DNA from: Desulfuromonadales bacterium
GTDB taxonomy: Bacteria > Desulfobacterota > Desulfuromonadia > Geobacterales > Pseudopelobacteraceae
NCBI GenBank assembly: GCA_015688915.1
Contig: JAATGX010000174.1
Span: 1 to 20,480, forward strand
Reading direction: 5' to 3'
DNA length: 20,480 nt
Positions 6,873-15,375 of this stretch are shown one piece after another. The position numbers and the translations under genes were made by a program. Each line of letters begins with the position of its first letter. Within the stretch, counting starts at the first letter, position 1. The notes beneath the pieces were generated by a model. That model was not told the origin of the DNA and made no database searches. It was given only the letters and a program-made list of their open reading frames with translations.

Positions 6873-7349
6873 ATGCGCCTGACAACCAAGAGCCGCTATG
6901 GATTACGCGCCTTGTTCGATATCGCCTACAATTGCGGCAGTACGCCGGCCCAGATCCAGGATATCTCACGTCGGCAGCAGATTTCCCCCCGCTACCTGGA
7001 GCAGATCTTTCAGAATCTCAAGCGGGCAGGCATTCTCAAGAGCAAGCGTGGTCCCCAGGGCGGTTACTGTCTCGCCAGGAAGCCGGAGGAGATCACGGTG
7101 CTGGAGGTCCTGAAGGCGACCGAACAGGACGTGCTGCTGGCAGATTGCAGCGGCGCGACGAACAAGAAGCCCAAGCGCAAGGCGGAATGCCCGTTCGAGG
7201 GCAACTGTGTCACCCAGACGGTGTGGCAGGAGGCCGGCACGCTCCTTGATACGCTTTTTTCCGGCATGACCCTGCAGACCCTTTGTCAGCGGGGGGAGGA
7301 GATGGGGATAAAAAAAGAGCAGGATCACCGCTTCATGTACTATATTTAG
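6873..7349 (+). CDS. Rrf2-family transcriptional regulator, probable iron-sulfur sensor
   Basis: The start is the ATG at 6873 (MRLTTKSRYGLRALFDIAYN), the canonical IscR/Rrf2 beginning, with GGAGGAG just upstream; the GTG at 6858 would lie before the ribosome site. The 158-residue protein has an N-terminal winged helix with the recognition segment ISRRQQISPRYLEQIFQNLKRAGILKSKRGPQGGYCLAR. Three cysteines at 92, 106 and 112 (DCSG, ECPFEGNC) occupy the Fe-S cluster position of IscR, but the first spacing is 13 residues instead of 5, with a lysine-rich insert. It probably represses or activates genes in response to cluster state. No cysteine or Fe-S assembly genes follow in the window; a terminator isolates it. 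Confidence 0.92.
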   Translation: MRLTTKSRYGLRALFDIAYNCGSTPAQIQDISRRQQISPRYLEQIFQNLKRAGILKSKRGPQGGYCLARKPEEITVLEVLKATEQDVLLADCSGATNKKPKRKAECPFEGNCVTQTVWQEAGTLLDTLFSGMTLQTLCQRGEEMGIKKEQDHRFMYYI

Positions 7350-7377
7350 CTTGGGGCTGGAGGTTAAAGGTTGGGAT

Positions 7378-7427
7378 GAGGGCGGAGTGGGGAAGGGAGA
7401 TCTTCCACACTCCGCCCTCTGTTTTTT
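7378..7427 (+). terminator. Rho-independent terminator after the Rrf2 gene
   Basis: GAGGGCGGAGTG (7378-7389) pairs with CACTCCGCCCTC (7408-7419), with an inner stem GGAAG/CTTCC, followed by TGTTTTTT. The stem is 12 perfect base pairs. The T-run is on the plus strand, so it serves the Rrf2 gene; the convergent FecR-domain gene ends four bases away and may also use the stem. Confidence 0.9.
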
Positions 7428-7430
7428 GAG

Positions 7431-8198
7431 TTACCGCACGATGCAGTCGGTAGTGCCGCCGCCCTGCTGCCCTGCTCCCGGGGGGGCGTTGTTGCTCTGT
7501 CCCGGCCCGCTCGAGAACGAGGGGGGCGGCGTGAACAGGATGCCAGGGTTCTGCGGCAGGATCACCGGCGGCACCGTGGGGCTGGGGGTGAATCCGAACT
7601 GCCCCGCCATGAAGAGTTGCGAGCCTCCCTGGTTGATGAGCACGATACTGCCGTTGGTGACGTCCACGTGCAGGCCGTTCGACGGAGCCTGGCCCGACGG
7701 CATCGGAACGCTGCCGCAGTCCGACTGGCAGAAGAGGGCGCCAAAGTTGGTGCCGCGGATGCCGATGGTGGCCACGGGGGTCTTCATCTCATAGGCGTCC
7801 TGGTTGCCCCGGTGGCCGATCTTGCCGGTCACGCTCCGCAGCCCCCCCTTCACCAGGCTCATGACCGCGTTGTCGTCCTTGGGCGCCCTTTCGTCATAGG
7901 CGTACCGCTCCACCTTGAATATCGTGCCGGGCCGGAGCGTGACCTCGCCGGAGTCGATGAATGTAATCCTGGCGTAGGTCCGTTTCTCGGTGACCAGGGT
8001 ATCCCCTTCCTCCACGGTGGAGTTGCGGCCCAAGGCCCTGGTGGCGCCGTCCTGCTTCTTCGCCATTAGCGGCCCGCTCAGGTGCGTCACCGTTCCCACG
8101 GCCTGCCCCCCCAGTGCATGGCCGACGCACAGGCAGAGCGACAGCAGTGCAACTGCCAGCCCCTTAATTGCAGTACTGCTTGTTCTTGTTGGTATCAT
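7431..8198 (-). CDS. Exported FecR-domain protein coupled to the TPS exoprotein
   Basis: The chosen start is the ATG at 8198 (MIPTRTSSTAIKGLAVALLS), preceded by GGGGAA. It begins inside the last 35 bases of the exoprotein gene, in another frame, suggesting translational coupling. The 255-residue protein has a signal peptide (cleavage near ALG-GQ), then a FecR domain at about residues 35-150: GTVTHLSGPLMAKK, NSTVEEGDTLVTEKRTYARITFIDSGEVTLRPGT, LVKGGLRSVTGKIG, and TPVATIGIRGTNF. A CQSDC pair follows. The tail is Pro/Gly/Gln-rich and ends TTDCIVR, with a lone Cys. It lacks an N-terminal sigma-binding domain and a transmembrane anchor, so it is not a FecR-type sigma regulator; it is better seen as a periplasmic or surface partner. 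Function inferred from context. Confidence 0.85.
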   Translation of the reverse strand: MIPTRTSSTAIKGLAVALLSLCLCVGHALGGQAVGTVTHLSGPLMAKKQDGATRALGRNSTVEEGDTLVTEKRTYARITFIDSGEVTLRPGTIFKVERYAYDERAPKDDNAVMSLVKGGLRSVTGKIGHRGNQDAYEMKTPVATIGIRGTNFGALFCQSDCGSVPMPSGQAPSNGLHVDVTNGSIVLINQGGSQLFMAGQFGFTPSPTVPPVILPQNPGILFTPPPSFSSGPGQSNNAPPGAGQQGGGTTDCIVR

Positions 8199-11100
8199 TC
8201 TGGTTCCCCGGGGTACTGTTCTGGTTGCTGGAGGTGTTGTCGTTAGTATTCTTTTTGTCGTCCTGCTGCCCCTGTTGCTGTCCGCCGCTGGGCTGGCCGG
8301 AACCGGCCGGCGCGAATGCGGTGACCAGGGATTGGGTGGTGGTTGTGGGGTTCGTTTCATTGATCAGGTTATTCAGGGTTTGCCGGACCGGTGACGGGGT
8401 CTGGTCCGGCTGGGTGATCGATGTGGGCAGTACCACCGAACAACCAGGACTCAACGGAGCAGCGGTGCAGACCGCTATACTCGGCAGCACCACCGAGCAG
8501 CCGGCCCGTGTCGGGTTTGCAGTACAGGCGGCCAGGGTGGGCAACACTGCTGAACAGCCCGTCGTGGCCGGAGCGCTCGTGCAGGTCGCCAGGGTCGGCA
8601 GCACCGCCGAGCAACCGATGAGGCCCGGATTGAACGTACAGGCTGTTAAACTCGGCAGTATCACCGAACAACCGGGAGTCGTCGGCGCAGCGGTGCAGGT
8701 GGTCAACGTGGGCAATACGGCAGAACATCCCGCCAGGGTCGGAGTGCTGATGCATTGATCAATTGTCGGCTGGTTGGTGTTGGCGGTCTTGCTCACGGTG
8801 CCGTGGGGTGCACTGACCGTGCCGTCCCCGGCAATGGCGCTACCAGCCTTGAGGCTGATACTGCCTTGGGCCGCGGTGACCGGGCTGTTGATGGTCAGGT
8901 CGTCCTGCCCGCCGCTGGCCCCGGCCTCCAGGGCGATGTTGCCGACGTCGGACGAGACCGGGCCGTTGACGGTCAGGGGGCTGTGGGCGGTGACGCTGAT
9001 GTCGCTATTGGCATGCACGCCGTTCCCCTGGATGGTGGTGGCCCCGTAGTTGTCCAGGGCCACCTTGCCGCCGGAGGCGCTGTTGTCGATGTTGGACGCG
9101 GTCAGGGCTCCCGGCGCGGTGGCGTTGTTGTTGATGACGGTGATGTCTCCTGCGAGAGTGTTGGCAAGTCCGGTGATGGAGGCGACCCGGGTGTGGAGGG
9201 TGATGCCGTTCGTGGCAGACGCCTGGAGCGCGGCGCCGGCCACGTAACCCGCGTCGGTGCCGGTTATGGCGCCGTCGTTGGCGATCAGGCCGACCGTGCC
9301 GCTGCTCCCCGCTACCACCGGCGCGGCGATGTTGATGCCGGGGCCGGCCAGGGTCACGCTGCCGGAGGGGGTTGAGACGCCGGTGATGATCCGGGGATCT
9401 TTCGTGCCCCCCACCACCTGGACGACCGACAGCGGCAGGGTGGAATCGAACGACACGTTGCCCGCGGTGGTGGCGATGGCGACGTTCCGCACCCAGTTGG
9501 CGGCGTTCAGGGTGACGTCACCGCCGGTCAGCACCCCCAGGGTGGCCGCCGAGATAACCGCCCCGGCAGCCTGCGTCACCGCACCTCCGCTGACCAGCCC
9601 CAGGCGTTGCGAGCGGGTGATGTCCCCGGCCACGGTCACCGGGCCGGAAGGGGTGTCCCCATCATGGGCATCGCTGCCGATCACCAGGGTCGGCGCGCTG
9701 AAGGTCGCCTCGCTGGTGTCCGTTACGCTCAGGGTGCCGGCAGCACTGGCGCCGATGGTGATCGCACGGTTCGCGGAAAACGGCCTGATCTGGATTTCGT
9801 TCTGAATGTCCGTATTACTGACCGTGACACTCGGGGTTCCGGACAAGACCAGGTTGTCCGCCCTGAACTCCACTGACCGGCTGGCCTGGATGGCGGAGCC
9901 CAGGATGATGGTGCCGGTCCCCGGAGTGGTGGCGTCGAACCGGACGTTGGTGCCCGCCACCGGCCCCCACAGGTCGATGCTCGGGCCGGCCAGCCTCACG
10001 TCGCCGGTGGCGTCGATCATGGTGACGCTCAGGGGGGTGGTGGTGCGGAACAACAGGTTATATCCAGTGCCGGCCACGGCGTCGGTACCGGGGACGACTC
10101 CGGCGAAACTGTTGACCGCGTTGTCGGCGGCGTCGAGGCCGATGCCCCTCGCTGCCTGTACCACGAGGTTTGCCGCCGTGATTGCGCCGGTGATGGTCTG
10201 GGTCACGCTGCCGCCGCTCAACAGGCTGAGCCTGGCCGCATTTTCCGGGGCGATGGGCCCGCTGACGGTGATGTTGCCGGCGGCAGGGCTGCCGATGAGG
10301 AGGACCGGGGCGTGGATGGTGTTCAGCTCGCTGGCGGAGAGTTCCAGGGTGTCTGCCGCGCTGTCGCCCGCGCTGCCGAGGTTTACGGCACCCGCGGGCA
10401 GGGGGGCCAGGGTGACGCTTTTTGTGCCGGTCGTTGTTCCCACCAGGTCCATTTTGCTGGCCGTATAGGAAATGTCAGTGCCGGAGACTGGGCCGGCGAT
10501 GGCGATCTTCCCGCCGCTGGTGAGGTTCAGGCCGGCCGCGAGGGTGAGCGGAGCGTTGATCGTCAGGTCGCCGGTGGCGGCGTCACCGAGGTCGATGACG
10601 CCGTTGTTCGTGACTATTATTTGGGTGAGATCCGTGTCGAGCAGGCCGAGCTTGCCTGACACGCGACCGGCGGTGTACGGGTCCACCTGGATCTGCCGCC
10701 CCGGCGTCGTCGGCGCGATGTGCACCGTCCCGCCATCCCCGGTGCTAATGGTCGTGGGTGCGGTGAGAAGGATGGTATCGGCCAGGATGTCCACTTGTGA
10801 GGCGGCAGCGGTGGTTTCGGTCCGGGCCGCGGAGCTGGTCTGGTAAAACCCACCGCTGCCGGCATCGAGGCGGACGGCGGTCGCGCCGCTGATGGTGCCG
10901 TCGTTCTTTATCCCGTAACTGTTTGCGTTCCCGGCAATGCCGGTAACGATGACGTTGCCCGCCAGGGATTGCAGGATGCCGTATGAACCGACCCATACCC
11001 CGGTGTTGCCGGTGCCCGGAGCAGTGCCGCCCGTGCCGGTGACGGTGAGGTCACCGCTGTCCGTTTGCACTTCACCGGCAATCCACACCCCCCTGTTGAG

Positions 11101-13611
11101 GGTTGCGGTATTGCTGCCGCCGGTGCCTTGAATGGTAATGGCGCCCGACCCGGTGGTATCCACCATGTCGGCGGCGAGATAGACGCCGGAAGAGGCTGAC
11201 GATGGATTAGTGCCCGCCTGGCCGGACAGCAGGATAGTGCCTCCGGTCGCGTGCATCTGGCCGCTCCAGAAACTGATGCCGTCGGCGTCCTGTGGGGAAT
11301 TGTCGACCCCCTGGCCGTGCATGGTGATAGTGCCGCCGCCTGTGGCAATCGTTGCATTGTTGTCGATGTAGATGCCGTACAGTTGATCATCAGAATCCGT
11401 GCCATAGCCGATGGCCGGGGTTGTGGCCGGGTCGGCGCCGCCACCGACCACCAGGTCGCCGCCGTTGGTGGTGATGTTGCTTTTGATGACGACGTTGCCG
11501 GGGTCCGTGTCATGGCCGGTCCCCGCGTGGGCGTTCAGGGTCACGTTGAGCTTTCCGGCATCGGAGGTTATCGGGTTTTCGATGAAAATGCTGCGACCTG
11601 ACGCCAGTTTCAGGTCGGCTACGCCAGTGCCGTGGTAGACGATTCCTTCGTCGGAGTTGCTAACGGTGATGTCGTTTTCAGTGCCGCTGGTCGTGATCGT
11701 GATATCGCCGGTGGCGTTCTGGATGATGCCGTTGATCGTGAGTGGCACCGTATTGTTCAGGTAGATAGCGCCGCTGTCGGTGTTGGTGGCGTGGAAACTG
11801 TCGATCGCGTTGTTGCCGGTGAGCATGATGCCATACGCAGCGGAGGCATCCAGGGTATGGGCGGTAATAGTGGCCGACGGCGCACTGATTGTACTGCCGG
11901 CGGTGAGGGTAACAGCGCCGGTGGTGGAAAGGCTGGCGCCGCTGCCCAAGACAATGTCACCGATGCCTGGCGTTACGGCCCATCCGGTGTTGTTCCAGCC
12001 GGCGATCAGGTTGAAGTCCTTCCCGGTGCCGCTCACGGAAACCCCATCGCCGATGGTGATGTTCCGGTTGGCGAGCAGCGTCAGGGTGCTCGGGCCGGTC
12101 ACTGTTCCGCTGCCGGCGATGGTGATATCGCCATTGCCGCCGGAGCCGGAGGTTCGAATCTCCAGGCTGCCAGATTGCGTATTGATAGTGTTCCAGGTGA
12201 GGATGGCGGGACTTGTGGCATTTTGAAAATAGCCGCCGTCAAGGGTCCCGCCGGCTAAGGTATCCGTCGAATTGTCGATGGTGATGTCCGACGGGTCGAG
12301 CAGCAGGGTGCCCGCCTTCCCCCGTGGTGCCCGCGTATCCACCAGTCCCTGGAAGTCGAGGTAGGCGTGTCCCGATGTCTCCACGAACCCGCCGTTGCCG
12401 CCGTTGGCTCCACCTCTGGCGCTGATGCTCCCGTAGGCCCGCGTGGTGTCGTCGGACCAGACGATCACCTTGCCGCCGTCGCCGTTCCCGGTTGCGTCCG
12501 CCTTGATGGTCGTATCCTTGCCCACATAGGCGGCACGGGCATTCTGAATATCCGGATTTTCCCCCTGGTAGTCACCGCCGATCAGGACCGTGCCGCCGCC
12601 GGTGGCGCCGGAAACATCCACGCCCCCTTGGTCGATCAGCCCCACCTGTTGCCCCAGGAGCTTGACACTGCCGCCCGTGCCGCTCTCCCCCCTGGTCTCA
12701 ATCTTACCAGCTGCCAGGGTGGTTCCTTCGGTGGACTGGACCACGATCGTGCCGCCTTTCGCGCCGCTGGCGGTGGTGGTGCTGTCTCTGTCCAGAGTGA
12801 TGTCTTTGACGGCCCTGAAGAAAATCCTGCCGCCTTCAGATACGGCGCTGTCAGCGCTGACGATCCCCTTCTGGGCGATAATGCCGCCGTAGATGCCGAT
12901 CCGCCCGGCCTGGGCGATGATCTGCCCCAGGTTCAACACTTGGTTCTCCGGGGCGCTCACCACGGCGGCCATGTCGGGATAACCGCTGTCCACCAGGCTG
13001 ACCGTATGGCCGGCGGCCAGGACGATGTCGCCGTTGGGGGCGCTGATGATGCCGCTGTTCTTGATGTCCGGCGCTATCAGGTAGATGCTGCCGCCGGAGG
13101 GGGAGGTTATTTTACCCTGGTTTTCGATGCTGGCGGTTTTGACGCCGGCGAAGAAGTTGAACCGGCCGGACAGGAAGTCCTCGTTCCTGATGTTCAGGGT
13201 GGAGGCGATCAGGCCGTTGACGTCCACCTGGGCGCCGGGGCCGAAGAGGATGCCGTTCTGGTTGATGAGGAAGACCCGGCCGTTGGACTGGAGCGCGCCG
13301 TAGATGGCCGAGGCGTTGCCGCCGGTGACCCGGTTGAGTACGCTGCTGGCGGAGGATTGCTGGATGAAGCGGGTGAGCTCGCCCGGGTTGATGGAGAAGC
13401 TGTTCCAGTTGATGATGGTGTTGGGGGCGTTGGTGACGGACAGGGTGTTGCCGACGGCGGAGAAGGAGGCCTGGCCGTTGATCACCTGGGGCCCCATGGG
13501 GTTTGCCAGGGCCGTGCCCTGGAGCAGAGCCAGGAGGGCGACAACTACGGCGCCTCTTTTCCGCAACCCTGCAAGGATTCCCGAATGCCTCTTTGTCATC
13601 GTGGTTGTCAT
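8164..13611 (-). CDS. Two-partner secretion exoprotein, filamentous-hemagglutinin-type adhesin
   Basis: The start is the ATG at 13611, with GAGGGG eight bases upstream; a TTG at 13626 is less likely. The 1815-residue protein has a signal peptide ending near ALA-NP, then the TPS domain (about residues 37-280): VINGQASFSAVGNTLSV, INWNSFSINPGE, SSVLNRVTGG, GRVFLINQNGILFGPGA, LIASTLNI. A long repetitive right-handed beta-helix follows, rich in Gly, Thr, Ala, Asp and Val, with GTLLLDPSDITID near residue 440. Residues 1620-1733 are six 19-residue cysteine repeats, followed by a Gln/Asn/Asp-rich tail ending KQYCN. No other cysteines were seen. The matching transporter gene ends 63 bases upstream. 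It is expected to reach the cell surface and act in adhesion, biofilm or contact with minerals or cells (inference). Confidence 0.93.
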   Translation of the reverse strand: MTTTMTKRHSGILAGLRKRGAVVVALLALLQGTALANPMGPQVINGQASFSAVGNTLSVTNAPNTIINWNSFSINPGELTRFIQQSSASSVLNRVTGGNASAIYGALQSNGRVFLINQNGILFGPGAQVDVNGLIASTLNIRNEDFLSGRFNFFAGVKTASIENQGKITSPSGGSIYLIAPDIKNSGIISAPNGDIVLAAGHTVSLVDSGYPDMAAVVSAPENQVLNLGQIIAQAGRIGIYGGIIAQKGIVSADSAVSEGGRIFFRAVKDITLDRDSTTTASGAKGGTIVVQSTEGTTLAAGKIETRGESGTGGSVKLLGQQVGLIDQGGVDVSGATGGGTVLIGGDYQGENPDIQNARAAYVGKDTTIKADATGNGDGGKVIVWSDDTTRAYGSISARGGANGGNGGFVETSGHAYLDFQGLVDTRAPRGKAGTLLLDPSDITIDNSTDTLAGGTLDGGYFQNATSPAILTWNTINTQSGSLEIRTSGSGGNGDITIAGSGTVTGPSTLTLLANRNITIGDGVSVSGTGKDFNLIAGWNNTGWAVTPGIGDIVLGSGASLSTTGAVTLTAGSTISAPSATITAHTLDASAAYGIMLTGNNAIDSFHATNTDSGAIYLNNTVPLTINGIIQNATGDITITTSGTENDITVSNSDEGIVYHGTGVADLKLASGRSIFIENPITSDAGKLNVTLNAHAGTGHDTDPGNVVIKSNITTNGGDLVVGGGADPATTPAIGYGTDSDDQLYGIYIDNNATIATGGGTITMHGQGVDNSPQDADGISFWSGQMHATGGTILLSGQAGTNPSSASSGVYLAADMVDTTGSGAITIQGTGGSNTATLNRGVWIAGEVQTDSGDLTVTGTGGTAPGTGNTGVWVGSYGILQSLAGNVIVTGIAGNANSYGIKNDGTISGATAVRLDAGSGGFYQTSSAARTETTAAASQVDILADTILLTAPTTISTGDGGTVHIAPTTPGRQIQVDPYTAGRVSGKLGLLDTDLTQIIVTNNGVIDLGDAATGDLTINAPLTLAAGLNLTSGGKIAIAGPVSGTDISYTASKMDLVGTTTGTKSVTLAPLPAGAVNLGSAGDSAADTLELSASELNTIHAPVLLIGSPAAGNITVSGPIAPENAARLSLLSGGSVTQTITGAITAANLVVQAARGIGLDAADNAVNSFAGVVPGTDAVAGTGYNLLFRTTTPLSVTMIDATGDVRLAGPSIDLWGPVAGTNVRFDATTPGTGTIILGSAIQASRSVEFRADNLVLSGTPSVTVSNTDIQNEIQIRPFSANRAITIGASAAGTLSVTDTSEATFSAPTLVIGSDAHDGDTPSGPVTVAGDITRSQRLGLVSGGAVTQAAGAVISAATLGVLTGGDVTLNAANWVRNVAIATTAGNVSFDSTLPLSVVQVVGGTKDPRIITGVSTPSGSVTLAGPGINIAAPVVAGSSGTVGLIANDGAITGTDAGYVAGAALQASATNGITLHTRVASITGLANTLAGDITVINNNATAPGALTASNIDNSASGGKVALDNYGATTIQGNGVHANSDISVTAHSPLTVNGPVSSDVGNIALEAGASGGQDDLTINSPVTAAQGSISLKAGSAIAGDGTVSAPHGTVSKTANTNQPTIDQCISTPTLAGCSAVLPTLTTCTAAPTTPGCSVILPSLTACTFNPGLIGCSAVLPTLATCTSAPATTGCSAVLPTLAACTANPTRAGCSVVLPSIAVCTAAPLSPGCSVVLPTSITQPDQTPSPVRQTLNNLINETNPTTTTQSLVTAFAPAGSGQPSGGQQQGQQDDKKNTNDNTSSNQNSTPGNQNDTNKNKQYCN
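8413..8754 (-). repeat. Six tandem 57-bp repeats encoding 19-residue Cys motifs
   Basis: Within the exoprotein gene, six in-frame units of 57 bases encode the pattern C-x3-P-x3-GCS-x-VLP followed by four or five residues. Units start with CISTP, CTAAP, CTFNP, CTSAP, CTANP and CTAAP. Each has two Cys separated by eight residues, giving twelve in all. The DNA copies have diverged but the protein pattern is strict, which points to selection on the motif rather than to recent duplication. Confidence 0.9.
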
Positions 13612-13673
13612 GGCGCTACCCCTCAAACGATAATTCTGTAAACGGCAGTGTTATCCCAATGGGTTTGGCAGCC

Positions 13674-15251
13674 TCAGTACATCAATATGGTCCTGAAGTG
13701 AACCGCCGAGTCACCCCGTTTGGTGCCGCCACCCGGTTCGACCACATACCCCCAGTCGAAGGCAAAGGAGAAGTTCGTGGACCAGCCGAGACGCACACCG
13801 GTGCCGATGCTGGCGATGGTGTAGTCCGGGGTGCCGGACGATGCCCCGGCGGCGGGGAAGGCGGTGCCGGCGTCATAGAAGCCGAGCAGCCTGGCCTGGA
13901 TACCGGGCAGGTTCAGCAGGGGTGCGAGGTTGGGGGAGTAGACCTCCAGGTTGCCGGCAAAGCCGCAGTCGCCGGCAGTCTCCCTCTCGGAGAAGCCCCT
14001 GACCGAGCCTGCGCCGCCCAGACCGAACTGTTCTCCGGGCACCAGGATGTCGTCGCTGTACTGTCCGTTGAACATCACCTTGGCCTGCCAGTCGCCGGGG
14101 AGGGCATAGCCGAGGTTGGCACCGAAGCGGAGGATGGTATAGGCGGGGTTGGCGCCGGCGCTGACCCTTTCGAAGTCGCCTCGTTGCCCCTTGGAGCCCC
14201 AGGGTTCGTTGTGGGAGACGGACAGGTAGATGCCCAGTTCGCCTTTCTCCAGCCCCATGGTGCCCGAGTAGGTCAGGCTCAGGGGGTGGACGACGACGTT
14301 GTTGCCCAGTTCCATCCCCTGGAGGGTGAGGCTGTTCTCGAAGTCCTTGTAGTCCAGCCCCAGGGACAGTTTGTGCTGGTAGTCCCCGACGCGTTGCAGG
14401 TTGTGGTTGTACCTGATGCCCGCGACCACGCCCTTGCCGCTGACCAGGAGGTTGAAGCTGTTGAACGCGACCGCCCCGGCATCAACGTCGGAATAGCCCG
14501 CGGTCAGCTCCAGGGAGTCGCCGAGCTGATAGATGGGTATGCGGTAGGCCATGCTGACGATGTTGACCTTGTCCATATTGTCCGGCGAGGTGTTGTAGAC
14601 CAGGGTCAGGCTGTGGTCCAGGTCGAAGAGGTTATTATGCTGGAGCAGCAGGCTCACGCGGTAGTCGCCGGTCTGGCCGGTGCCGGTGTTGTCCCCCATG
14701 AGCCCCACGTTCCAGGGGCGTTGGTCCGTGACCTTGAGCGAGGCGGTGACGTCGTCCTCGTTCTCGCCGCTCACCATCTGGAGCGTCACCTTTTTGGAGG
14801 GGTTCTCGTTGGATACGAACAGCTCTTTGGACAGGTCGGCTACCTTGGGGGTCGTCCCGATCCTCAGGGAGGGGAAGGCGTCGAGGATATTTTCCCTTGA
14901 ATGGAAGGTGTTTCCCTCCACTGCGAATTCCCGGATTTTTGCCTCGATGACCCTGAACCGCACAGTCCCCTGGTCCAGCTCCTGTTCGGGAAGGGTGACG
15001 GCGACCGCGTTGTAGCCCTTTTTGCGGTAGGCGGCTTCCAGCGCCTCCAGGGCCTGTTGCACATCCCCGAAATCCTTGTCCTTGCCGGTGAATGTGTCCA
15101 GGAGGGCGGCTATCTCCTGCGGGGGGAGCAGCGTGCTCCCCTCCACGCTGTAGCGGGCGATGTCGAAGCGGGGAACGCCGTCTTCCGCCGCGTGGAGCGG
15201 CAGCACCATGGTGAGCAGGGCCAAAAGACATAGGGTCATCATATTCCGCAT
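13674..15251 (-). CDS. ShlB/FhaC/HecB-type outer-membrane TPS transporter (TpsB)
   Basis: The start chosen is the ATG at 15251 (MRNMMTLCLLALLTMVLPLH), which gives a clean signal peptide ending near HAA-ED; an upstream ATG at 15296 is rejected because it adds a polar extension and crosses the promoter. Of 525 residues, about 30-105 form a POTRA_2 domain (YSVEGSTLLPPQEIAALLDTF, ALEAAYRKKGYNAVAVTLPEQ, GTVRFRVIEAKI). The rest is a 16-strand barrel of the Omp85/TpsB type with VRGF at residues 417-420 (GAGSVRGFSERET), the loop-6 tip that sits in the pore. The protein ends in alternating hydrophobic residues and an aromatic (FRTILMY), as outer-membrane barrels do. It translocates the exoprotein encoded directly downstream. 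Confidence 0.93.
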   Translation of the reverse strand: MRNMMTLCLLALLTMVLPLHAAEDGVPRFDIARYSVEGSTLLPPQEIAALLDTFTGKDKDFGDVQQALEALEAAYRKKGYNAVAVTLPEQELDQGTVRFRVIEAKIREFAVEGNTFHSRENILDAFPSLRIGTTPKVADLSKELFVSNENPSKKVTLQMVSGENEDDVTASLKVTDQRPWNVGLMGDNTGTGQTGDYRVSLLLQHNNLFDLDHSLTLVYNTSPDNMDKVNIVSMAYRIPIYQLGDSLELTAGYSDVDAGAVAFNSFNLLVSGKGVVAGIRYNHNLQRVGDYQHKLSLGLDYKDFENSLTLQGMELGNNVVVHPLSLTYSGTMGLEKGELGIYLSVSHNEPWGSKGQRGDFERVSAGANPAYTILRFGANLGYALPGDWQAKVMFNGQYSDDILVPGEQFGLGGAGSVRGFSERETAGDCGFAGNLEVYSPNLAPLLNLPGIQARLLGFYDAGTAFPAAGASSGTPDYTIASIGTGVRLGWSTNFSFAFDWGYVVEPGGGTKRGDSAVHFRTILMY

Positions 15252-15286
15252 GACAAGGGGTCCCCTGTGTATTAAAGAATGGCCTA

Positions 15287-15314
15287 CATATATCATGGCA
15301 GCATGAAAAGTAAA
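15287..15314 (-). promoter_or_regulatory. Candidate promoter for the TPS operon
   Basis: On the minus strand TTTACT (15309-15314) and TATATG (15287-15292) are 16 bases apart, in an AT-rich patch that stands out from the GC-rich surroundings. The transporter start is about 36 bases downstream. The operon could also be read through from the cyclase gene, as no convincing terminator lies between. Confidence 0.35.
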
Positions 15315-15375
15315 TCTTTATTACGGTAAACTAATTGGGCTCCATGGCCCCGGTTGGGCAAAGCAGGCGCCGCCC

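Noticed and set aside
7431..8360. FecR protein start at 8360 giving 309 residues
   Set aside because: The extra 54 residues are Pro/Thr/Arg-rich, would precede the signal peptide, and overlap the exoprotein frame; the ATG at 8198 gives a proper signal peptide.
8413..8754. Regular 57-bp repeats considered as a CRISPR-like array
   Set aside because: There are no constant repeats with variable spacers; the units are contiguous, diverged and in frame with a conserved protein motif.
12367..13641. 424-codon plus-strand open frame opposite the adhesin gene
   Set aside because: It mirrors the GC-rich adhesin gene in the opposite strand, has a Gly/Ala/Val/Asp/Arg-rich composition without any recognisable domain, and lies fully under a strongly supported TPS gene. 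The same applies to the plus-strand frames at 8755-12258.
13503..14900. 465-codon plus-strand open frame across adhesin start and TpsB gene
   Set aside because: It crosses the intergenic region and runs antisense to two recognised genes.
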